From positions 1 through 64,000 of the forward strand of contig CALSCO010000113.1 of the NCBI GenBank assembly GCA_943704415.1: a stretch of DNA of 64,000 nucleotides. Reading direction: 5' to 3'. Numbering within the stretch: position 1 is the first letter of the stretch; every line of letters starts with the position of its first letter. This document shows positions 56,191-64,000 of this stretch, in pieces. A model generated the notes under the pieces. That model did not search any database. It was given only the letters and a program-made list of their open reading frames with translations, and was not told the DNA's origin. A program made the position numbers and the translations under genes. Source of the DNA: Parvularia atlantis. Lineage: Eukaryota; Opisthokonta; Rotosphaerida.

Positions 56191-56898
56191 TAATCACCTC
56201 ACACCGCGGGTGCTCGCGCGACTTGTGTAGCAGCAGCATCCAAAACGTGTAGTGGGAGAGCGTGAGCAGGCGCCGCGCCGTCTTGCTCCGGATCCGCCGC
56301 GCCCCGCGCCGGACCATCTGCTGCGTCTCGAACCGCGGCAGCAGCACCACGCGGTAGTTGCGGCACAGCCACAGGGCCAGCTTGCGGTGCATCTCGTCGA
56401 CCAGGTTGCGAATCCGCTGCAGAAGGCGCCGGCCCGCGCGACGCAGTCGGTACCGCCGCCGCTTGCGCGTCTCGCGCGCATCCATCTTGCCCTGCAACTT
56501 GTCGTACGCGCGGCACAGACGGTACACCCGCCCGATGTCGCCTGGCCCCACTCGACCACGCGCCCGTCCGCGTCGTAGCCCGTCATGAACGTGCGCACGC
56601 CCAGGTCCAGCGCAATCACGCCGTGCAGTCGGCCCGGAAGACCAGCGGTTGCGGCATGCACAGGTACTGTGCGCACCAACCGCGCGTCGCACGCCTTCTT
56701 CTGGCCGTGGCTGGGGAAGACGCGCAGCTTGAGCGTCTTGAGCGGCTGCGCAGCCTCGTCCACGTCGTCGTCAGGGTTCGGCTCGTCCGCGTGCGGCTCA
56801 GACGGCGTTGTCGGCGTCTTCTTGGTGCGGCGACGCTTCTTGTGCGGCGGCTGTTGCGTCTGCACGGCGGCGGCGGCGTGGCCGTTCTGGCGCGCCAC
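56138..56898 (-). pseudogene. Decayed Fanzor (eukaryotic TnpB-like RNA-guided nuclease) gene
   Basis: A basic leader (PPHKKRRRTKKTPTTP) precedes PLKTLKLRVFPSHGQKKACD, the TnpB/Fanzor amino strand. RuvC-I is VIALDLGVRTFMTGYDADGR (Asp in ALDLG), followed by VVEWG. One base out of frame it continues GDIGRVYRLCRAYDKLQGKM, KRRRYRLRRAGRRLLQRIRN and DEMHRKLALWLCRNYRVVLL, then PRFETQQMVRRG (RuvC-II Glu), SHYTFWMLLLHKSREHP and TEEYTSKTCGACGAL (first zinc-ribbon CxxC). Against complete Fanzors, most of the region between the amino strand and RuvC-I is absent, as are the second zinc Cys pair and the RuvC-III D-R-D-x-N-G-A-R-N block. No ATG starts the frame. The family call is firm. The copy cannot encode an active nuclease as read. 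It lies directly beside the transposase-like remnant on the same strand. Confidence 0.85.
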
Positions 56899-57044
56899 AG
56901 AGTGCGTGACGACGGCGAGGAGGTCGTGCAGTGCGTGGATGGGACTGGCTGTTTGCCGGCTGCGAGGGCCCGGCGGGCACGCTTACATAGGGCGGCCGGA
57001 AGTTGGATGCGCTAACGTCAGCGGGAACACTCTAAATGATCACT

Positions 57045-59157
57045 TCAAGGGTGTGCGGTCGCGGAGGCGAGGGCCGGGTCGGTCGGGGGCACGGCCGCGG
57101 GCAGCGCAGACAGGTCGATCTTGGTCGAGTGGTACTTGGCGGGCGGCAGCTCGTGGTGCAGGCTGCGCCAGACGCGGTGCCGCACCTGCGAGCGCGGTCA
57201 GCTTGTCTCGCGCGCAACTGAGCGCGCACCGTGAACACGATCGCGAGGGCGACGGCAAAGGCGCACATGGCCACGGTGATTATGAACGCCTGCCGGTAGC
57301 ACCCGTTGCCCTGCCACAACGGTCAGGACGCACGACAACGAGCACAAAGGACACGCACCGCGCAGAGCGTGCCGTCGCCCGGCGAGTGGCTGTCGTAGAT
57401 GTACCCAAAGATGAGGTTCGTGATCGGCCCGGCAACCGCGGGCGCGAGGAGCATGCTGCCCCTGTCGGTGCGCAGCGAGTCAGCGGGGGGCCAGCTGCAG
57501 CGACTGCGGCTGCGCACGCACCAGTTGGAGCCGAACGAGCGTGTGCCGAAGAGGTCACCCACGAGCGTCGGGATGAGGCAGAAGGTGCTGCCGTAGGCGA
57601 CGCCGACGAGCACTGTGACCGCGTACAGTTGCTGCACGTCGCTGGTCTGGAGCGTGTGTGAGCGCGCACACCGGTTAAACAAAGCGCCGCACACCGTCAG
57701 CGCAACGATCTGTGCGATCGTCATGAGCGACGACACGCCGATGAGGAACGCGCGCCGCGACAGGTGGAAGTCGCGCAGGTACCAGTCCGACACGACGCCC
57801 ATGATCAGGCGCCCGGCGAAGTTGCTCGCCGACAGCACGGACGCGTGCGTCGAGATGAGCACGCTGATGTCTGCGCGGCGTTCGTCACGGGCCGATTGCA
57901 CAGTCGCGGCCGCTGCGCGCACCCTCGGCCGTGTACGAGCCCGCCTGTGTCGCCAGCGACTTGATGACCGCGCTCAGGTTGTTAATGTACATCAGGCCAG
58001 ACGACGCCGACATGAACAGGACCAGGAACAGCAGCCAGTAGTCGGGTTGCTGCGGCGCGCGCGGCCTGAGCTGAACGCCGCTGCGGCCACCGAGCACGAG
58101 CGCACCCTGGCAAGCGCGAGCCCGTTGTAGTCGTGCTTCGAGTGCTGCGGCTCGTGGCGCGCGAGCACCGCGTCCTTCTTGAGGTCGGCGTGCGAGACGT
58201 CGGGCGGGCTGACGATGAGCGACTCCTGCGGCAACACGTCAGTTTCGCATCATGCAAACACGTGTTGTGCCGCGCGCGCACCCGCCGGATGTTGCGCGCC
58301 GCGGGCGAGTCGTGGTTGACTGCGAGATTGGTGAAGTGCGCGTGGATAAAGTCGGCCGAGTCGTGCAGGAGGAAGAGCGAGAGGAAGAATACGCCCGCGC
58401 CGCTGATCGCAATCATCTCGATGAACTGCGCCAGCTGCGCACTCGCGGCGCCGTTCGTGACGAACGCGTGCACGTAGATCTGCGCGCGTGTGAGCTCTCG
58501 TTGCGCGCGAGAAATACGGGCGGGTGGCGCGCGCCTGCGAGAAGACGAGCGTCGACAGGCCGAAGAGCGCCACGTGCACGCCCACGATCAGCCCGCGGCT
58601 GCTGTCGGAGAAGTTGCGAATGTTGACGGCGAGCGGGGCGCTGTCTGCACGGCGATCAGCGGCGCCACGTGGGCGCGTCCGGACGGAGCGGACGCACAGG
58701 CCGGCGCGCCGCCGATGCCCACGAGCACGTAGAAGAACGTCATGAGGCCGTAGTTGGTCGTGGCCAGGCGGCCCGCGAGCATCGCCGAGACGAGGCCGTA
58801 CGCGAGCGGCTGGATGACGAGTGCGGCGAGCATGGCCGGGATGTGTCCGCGCTTGTCAACGACGTAGCCGAAGCCCCACTGTGCGAGGTACGCGGCTGAC
58901 TGCGGCGGGACGGCGCATCAGTCGGCTGCAAGAGCGCAGCGTAGGCTCCACGACTGACTCGCCTGCCCGAGTGTGGCAATGAGCGAGAGCTCCTGCTGTC
59001 TGTAGCCAAGCTGCACGCCCATCGCAGCCATGTACGTGCCGAAGAGGTAGATCGTGCCGCCGTAGAGCATGCACAGCAGGCCGATGGCGACCGACGCGCC
59101 CTTGCGCACGGCCGCGGGCACGCGCGGCGCACGCACGTGCACGTGCGGATGCTCCAT
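57045..59157 (-). CDS. Major facilitator transporter, nodulin-like/MCH1 type
   Basis: The start is MEHPHVHVRAPRVPAAVRKG. About twelve hydrophobic segments follow, for example VAIGLLCMLYGGTIYLFGTY, GYVVDKRGHIPAMLAALVIQ, GLMTFFYVLVGIGG, IEMIAISGAGVFFLSLFLLH, LLFLVLFMSASSGLMYINNL, ASNFAGRLIMGVVSDWY, VGVAYGSTFCLIPTLVGDLF, GPITNLIFGYIYD and IITVAMCAFAVALAIVF. The motif RLIMGVVSDW and a cytoplasmic loop between helices six and seven fit the nodulin-like/MCH1 group. Such proteins move small organic anions or unknown solutes across membranes. At least ten short introns interrupt it. The substrate cannot be predicted. The stop lies about 147 bp from the Fanzor remnant. Confidence 0.88.
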
Positions 59158-59364
59158 CAGAGCCGCGGCCAGAAGTGAGTCAGGTCGGTTGACTCATCGC
59201 GCTGTCATCAAAGCGCTGCCATGGCATGCAGCGCGATCGCCCCAAGCGCTCTCCATGAGGGAGCACGCATGACGTTTGGTACGTCACGGCAGATGACGTA
59301 CTGCTCACTGATTGGCTGCTTCCAAAAAAGGCTATTTGCCGGAAGCGGCCGGCCCGAACGCCGC

Positions 59365-60939
59365 ATGATGGAGGGCGCGGCTCTGTCGCTCGCCAACACG
59401 CTCGCGAGCCCCGCCGCGCTGCTGCACAGCCCCTCGGCGGCCGAGGGCGTGCCGGCCGAGCTCGAGTACGACCTGCGCATCTGGGGCTGCGAGCTGATCC
59501 AGCACATGGGCCTGCACCTGCGCCTGTGCGTCTTCTTGCGATGCGCGATGCGCGTGCCCCTGGGCTGATCGGCCCGCAAACCGCCAGGCCGCAGGTGTCG
59601 ATGTGCACGGGCCAGGTCCTGTTCCAGCGCTTCTTCTACCGGCGCTCGATGCTCAAGTTTGGCGTGGAGGTACGCGGGGCTGTGTCGTGTCGCATGCGCG
59701 TCTGTAACGGCCGGGATGGCGGCGCAGGACGTAGCGATGGCGTGCATCTTTCTCGCGTCCAAGCTCGAGGAGTGCGCGCGCCGGGCCCGCGACGTGATCA
59801 ACGTGGCACAGTACCTGCGCGCACAGCGGTTACAGCAGAAGTACGAGCCGATGGACCTGATCAGCGTAGTGCGTGGCCGCCGCGCACGCCGCTTGTCGTC
59901 GGCTGAACAGAGCGCGCGCCCTTTCGCAGAAGTACGACGAGATCAAGGCCACGCTCGTCCAGACCGAGAAGCACGTGCTGAAGAACCTTGGCTTCAACGT
60001 GCACGTGCAGCAGCCGCACAAGCTCATCATCAACTTCTTCAAGCTGCTCGGCGTGGGCGAGGGTGACCCGCTCGTGCAGAAAGCGTGGAACTACATGAAC
60101 GACAGGTAAGGGCGCTGCGCCGCGGCCGGGGCCTCGCTGCCGTGCTCACGCGCGGCGCAGCTTCCGCACCAACGTGTTTGTGCGCTACCAGCCGTACGTT
60201 GTCGCGAGCGCCGTGATCATGCTCGCCGCGCGCGCGCTCAAGCGGCCGCTGCCCATGAACCCGCCCTGGTGGACCTTTTTCGACTCGTCCCTGGCCGGTG
60301 CGTGACCGGCAGGCGCCGTGTACGTCGCGGCTCAGTGGCACAGCGCAGACATGACCGACGTCTGCAAGGACATCCTCTACCTGTACACGCGCGACGTCTC
60401 GCGGCTGGACCTGCCTGTCACCGTGCCCACGCTTGTTGTGCACCTGTCCAAGCTGCCGCCGCCACCGCCCGTACCCGTGCCGCGTGAGCCGCCCGTCGTC
60501 ACGCCATCGCCCGAGCGCCGTGACGGCACACCCGCGCCCGTTGTCGAGCAGTGCGCGCGTCGTCGCGTCGTCTGCGTTTGGAAAACTCATGACGCCACGC
60601 TGCAGGTTATCGTTGCCTGTGCCGGGGCGCAACTGGGACCGTGAGCACGACGAGCGAGAGCACGACGACCGAGAGCGCAACCGTGAGCGCGACCGAGAGC
60701 GAGAGCGAGAGCGCGACCGAGACAGCGACCGCGAGCAGCAGCGCCGTAACCGCTGGGACAAGCGCGAGCGCGAGCCCGCCCCTGCGCCAGCACCACCAAC
60801 CATCCACCCGCCAGCACCGCCCGCCGAGCCACCACAGCAGCAGCAGCAGCAGCAGCAGCACCGCAGCATCTTCGAACGCCTGTCACTGCCCGGCGACGAG
60901 GACGACCTGAGAGCACGCCTGTCGCGCAAACTAGCTTAG
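59365..60939 (+). CDS. Cyclin L
   Basis: The start MMEGAALSLANTLASPAALL leads to VPAELEYDLRIWGCELIQHM, close to the cyclin-L amino motif (E-x-D-L-R-I-x-G-C-E-L-I-Q). After an intron comes TGQVLFQRFFYRRSMLKF, then VAMACIFLASKLEECARRAR (cyclin box 1). Then come YDEIKATLVQTEKHVLKNLG, NFFKLLGVGEGDPLVQKAWN and FVRYQPYVVASAVIMLAARA (box 2). The tail is rich in RE/RD/ER dipeptides, ending with polyGln and HRSIFERLSLPGDEDDLRA. Cyclin L pairs with CDK10/11-type kinases in pre-mRNA splicing, which suits this intron-rich genome. An upstream in-frame ATG is less likely because the L-cyclin homology starts after 59365. Confidence 0.92.
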
Positions 60940-60951
60940 ATCACATTGCGA

Positions 60952-63191
60952 CTACTTTGTCGGCGTGCGCTCGGGCAGCTGCAGCGGCTGCACCTCAAAG
61001 GTGCGGCGCTTGACCGGCGACGACTTGAGCGCGCTGGGCTCGAGCTCGCGCTTGACGCTGCGGCGGCTCGTCCGGCGCGGCGGCCGGCGTGGCCGCGGCG
61101 ACTCGTCCATCGGCTCGGGCGTAAGCGGCACGCTCAGCGGCAGCGGCGCCACGTACAGGTCGATCGTGGGCGGCGGCGTGAGTGCGTCCTGTCGGGCGAC
61201 GAGCATCAGCCAACAGCATGAGCGCGAGGTGCACGCGACGCACCCCTGCGGCCTCGGCGCTCGTGCTGCGCAGTGGCGTCACGCTCAGCACTGCGGGCGA
61301 CTTGAGCGCCTCGCCCGGCGTGGTCGGCAGGAAGCCGGACGCGTGCAGGTTGTGCCGCTCCTCCTCGGCCGACACAACGATGGCCGCGAGCGCGGCGTCC
61401 GAGATGTCGGCGACCGGCTGCGCCGGCTCGGTCTCCATCGCCTGCTGCTCCGCCGTGCCGAGGACCGGCGCTGCTTCTGCTTGTTCACTGGCGAGCGACT
61501 GCGGCGCTCGGTAAGCGAGGCAACGTGGTGCACGCGCGGCGGGAGGCGTGCCTTCATGTACGCCTGCTCGCGCTCGAGCTCCGCCGGCGGGTAGCACTCC
61601 TTCACGTTGGGCGTGCGCGGCCCGGACTGGCTCTTGATCTTCTCAAAGACCTCGTCGAGGCCGGCGTAGTGGCCCTCGGCGCGCGTCTTCTGCATGTGCA
61701 CCTTGGAGACCGCGTGCTTGGGGCCGTGTCAGCACAGACCCCTAGCACGCGGTGGCCTGCACCTTGTTGATGTCGTTGAAGGTTGCGCAGCAGTGCTCGC
61801 AGTAACCCGAGACCGGCCCGAGACGGCGGCACACGCGCACCTGCTCCTCGTGGTCCATCGACATGAACCGCATGCGGCTGCTCTCGAACGCCTGCCGCTT
61901 CCGCTCCCTGTCGCGTGAGGCTCAGCAGTTGTCCCGGCCGCGCGTGGCGCCGACTACACGCACTGATGGTCGGCCTTCTGCTTGCCGTGCTCCTCGTAGT
62001 ACTGGTCCGACAGGAACAGGCACCCGCTCGGCGGCGCGTTGAAGTTGAGCTCCGGCAGCGTGCGGTGACCGTGCTTGTCCGGCAGAAACTCCTGCTCGCG
62101 CGCGGTTGGCACGGCGGTCCCGCGTCAGCAGGGGGCAGGACGTGCCTTGTAGCACGGCCGGTAGATGCCCTCTGTGTCGTAGAACATGATGAACGGGTGC
62201 ATGAAGTACTTGTCGTCGTCGGCGACCTTCGCGGCCTGCGGCGCATGCGCAGCACGTATCAGTCGTGCCGTGCGCAGGGCCGGGTCGTCGTGCGCACGCC
62301 TTGTTGGTGCTCAGGCCGTACGCGCGCTCGTACTGGATCGACTGCTGCAGATCCATGTCGGCCTTGCCGCTGCCGAGGCTGACCTTGCCCGTCTTTTTCA
62401 TGTAGTGCAGCAGCGCTGCGGCGCCGTGCGCGCTCAGCCCCGACTCGGCCCCCGCAGGCGCGCGGCCGACGCACTGTGCACGTTCCATATCTTGATGTTG
62501 AACGTGCGCGCGCGCTGCAGAAAGTCGTCGACGGCGGGCTGGTCGATGGCGCGGCGCGCGGGGAAGAGCGTGTGCGGGCTGCGTTATTCCCCCCCATGTG
62601 AGCGCCACGCCCGACCGGCTCGCGCACAACCAGCCGCACCTCGACGTTGCAACGGCCGGCTGCGAGCTGAGCGGCTCGGGCGCGTTCGGCAGCGGGCTGG
62701 GCACAGGCTGCCGTTACGCGCGCTCGCAGTTAACGGGCGCACGCGACACACGGCACGTCGGTCAGCGCACCCGCGGTGGGTCGTACGGCTCGGTGCGCTG
62801 CTGCAGCTCGTGCAGGCTGTTGCTGATGATGAGCGTGACGCTCTTGGTCAGGAAGCCCTCGATCGTCTGTTGTTCACGTCAGAACGGAGGGGGATCCTGT
62901 CCGCACGACGCGAGCGGAGCGCACCGCGCCCAGCTTCTCGAGCGGCTCGCGCAGCTGCTTGGTCACCTCGCTCGCGTCCGTGTGGAAGTAGATGGCGGCC
63001 TTGCGGAACAGCTGGCGCGCGGCCTCGCGCTCGGCCTCCTTGTCGCGCGCGGCAGGCGGCGCGGGCGTCTTGGGTGAGCGCGCGGCGGCGGCCGTCGGTG
63101 TGCCCGGCGCCAGCTGCGGCGGCGGCTGCGGCACCGCGCCCAGCGCGCGCAGCGGCGACCGACCCTCGGGCGGCCGCGGGGTGGCGCTCAT
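60952..63191 (-). CDS. DBF4: DBF4-type regulatory subunit of CDC7 kinase
   Basis: The start MSATPRPPEGRSPLRALGAV precedes a Pro/Ala-rich lead. A segment with TIEGFLTKSVTLIISNSLHE marks motif N (BRCT-like). RARTFNIKIWNVQ matches the conserved G-x-K-I-W element. Motif M reads KYFMHPFIMFYDTEGIYRPC. The carboxy zinc finger is joined by an intron: GYCEHCCATFNDINK | HAVSKVHMQKTRAEGHYAGL (CxxC then H-x5-H), followed by LDEVFEKI. DBF4 activates CDC7 to phosphorylate MCM helicase at origins. The stop is 12 bp from the convergent cyclin L stop. About ten introns are present, so the middle exons are approximate. Confidence 0.87.
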
Positions 63192-63303
63192 CCGAGGCTG
63201 GCCGTTTACGAGATTCGAATTTTGGCGCGCACGCCGGCTCCGAGTTGGACGTGGATCAACTTGCACCGCACTGCGCCAGCAACACTGCTCTTGCACACAG
63301 CGT

Positions 63304-64000
63304 TCATTTCTTCTTGAGCAGCCGCACGAGGCCCCAGATCGCCAGCCCGAGCAGCACCGCGCCGACGATGGAGCAGATGACAATGACCTGCCCCGGCCAG
63401 CGGGCGGGCGGCTCAGCGTCGTCAGACACGCGCACGCTGCGGCCGGGGAGACGCACCGCGATCTGCCACGGCAGCAGCGAAAAGTCGCACGTGGTGAAGC
63501 GGTTCAGCGGCGTCACGCAGAGCATGTTGGGCGGCGCCTGGTTGGTCGCGTTGAGCCAGTCGTACGCGTAGATCGTGAACCTGCACGACGCCGAGGCGTT
63601 CGAGCGGCGCATGCCCACGGTGAAGTCGACGTCGGTCGGGCTCGCGGCCGAGCCGACGTACTGGAACGACAGGTCGAAGCGAGTGTACGCTTGCCCGTCG
63701 GACGCGAGCGAGTAGCTGGCGTGCGCGCCGTTCAGCTCACGCTCTCGACAGCGTCCCGCACGCACCTCGACGTCGTCGGGCAGCGCGTGTTGCTGTTGAA
63801 GTACAGGTCGAAGCCGGGCCCGTCCAGCACGGTCATGTTGAGGATGCCAATGTAGTTGTCGGCCGGGCGCCTGCGCGCGCGTGCTGTCAGCAAGCCAGCA
63901 GCAAGCGGACGCACACACGCGAGAGCACGACGCACCGGTACTTGCCCTGGAAGTACACGATCTCGCCGACCTCGGGGCAGACCGCCGAGCCGTCGAACGG
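63304..64000 (-). CDS. Type I membrane protein, 5' part beyond the right edge
   Basis: Three exons are visible in the reading direction. The first is PFDGSAVCPEVGEIVYFQGK, entering from the right edge. After an intron comes NYIGILNMTVLDGPGFDLYF with NSNTRCPTTS. After another come YSLASDGQAYTRFDLSFQYV, RRSNASASCRFTIYAYDWLN and CVTPLNRFTTCDFSLLPWQI. The ectodomain has paired cysteines and N-glycosylation sites (NMT, NAS, NAT). One transmembrane helix (VIVICSIVGAVLLGLAIWGL) and a short cytoplasmic KKK end complete it. The protein is secretory-pathway or cell-surface. No family is recognised, and the signal peptide lies outside the window. Confidence 0.75.
   Translation of the reverse strand, partial: RSTARRSAPRSARSCTSRASTGASCSRVCASACCWLADSTRAQAPGRQLHWHPQHDRAGRARLRPVLQQQHALPDDVEVRAGRCRERELNGAHASYSLASDGQAYTRFDLSFQYVGSAASPTDVDFTVGMRRSNASASCRFTIYAYDWLNATNQAPPNMLCVTPLNRFTTCDFSLLPWQIAVRLPGRSVRVSDDAEPPARWPGQVIVICSIVGAVLLGLAIWGLVRLLKKK

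Noticed and set aside
56138-56898. A functional RNA-guided Fanzor system
   Set aside because: Key RuvC and zinc-ribbon parts are missing and the frame is broken, so the copy is a fossil.
54600-57045. Terminal inverted repeats of the Fanzor/transposase island
   Set aside because: Short matches such as gtgttt against aacac are too weak to call ends.

Overview
This window is intron-dense, gene-dense nuclear DNA of very high GC content from a eukaryote, probably a free-living unicellular one. No photosynthesis genes are present. The gene set looks Amorphea-like (amoebozoan, apusomonad/ancyromonad or early opisthokont): a YAP-like WW protein, an E2F-partner DP protein, Unkempt, DONSON, cyclin L, an ATG4 protease, a FYVE-armadillo protein, a RhoGEF and a multi-PH protein. 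This placement is an inference; no rRNA or other marker is present. Most introns are 45-75 nt, start GTGCG, carry CTGAC or CTCAC about 10-30 nt before the 3' end, and finish CAG. Exon chains below were built by hand from this pattern plus protein-family continuity, so a span runs from start to stop codon including introns.

Layout, left to right. 1-10 kb: TRIM-like protein (-, cut by the left edge), mitochondrial ribosomal protein S6 (+), ELO fatty-acid elongase (-), SH3-SH3-DH-PH RhoGEF (+), aspartate-semialdehyde dehydrogenase (-), SCP-type CTD phosphatase (-). 10-21 kb: gamma-tubulin complex GCP2 (+), YAP-like WW protein (-), bHLH factor (-), SDHD (-) head-to-head with its assembly factor SDHAF4 (+), DONSON (-). 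21-35 kb: PH-PH-PH-SH3-EF-hand protein (+), PIG-P (+), Unkempt-like CCCH/RING protein (-), DP (-), a DUF2332 protein of bacterial type (-), IWR1 (+), 3-ketoacyl-CoA reductase (-), RAB6 (+). 35-50 kb: two unrecognised genes (+), FYVE-armadillo protein (-), mitochondrial intermediate peptidase (-), inositol-3-phosphate synthase (+), ABHD11 (-), a small membrane protein (+), an FHA/G-patch protein (-). 50-64 kb: an ATG4 protease fused to GRAM-like and RUN domains (-), a C2H2-like hypothetical (+), a decayed DNA-transposon island holding a transposase-like remnant and a broken Fanzor (TnpB-like) gene (-), an MFS transporter (-), cyclin L (+), DBF4 (-) and a cut membrane protein (-).

Several genes share pathways: ELO and 3-ketoacyl-CoA reductase in very-long-chain fatty-acid elongation, SDHD and SDHAF4 in complex II, DONSON and DBF4 in replication initiation, RAB6 and the ATG4-RUN protein in membrane traffic. 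Neighbouring genes are often only 10-200 bp apart, many head-to-head, so short bidirectional promoters look like the rule. The most novel observation is the ATG4-GRAM-RUN gene; next are the Fanzor/transposase island, the SDHD/SDHAF4 pair and the YAP-like gene.
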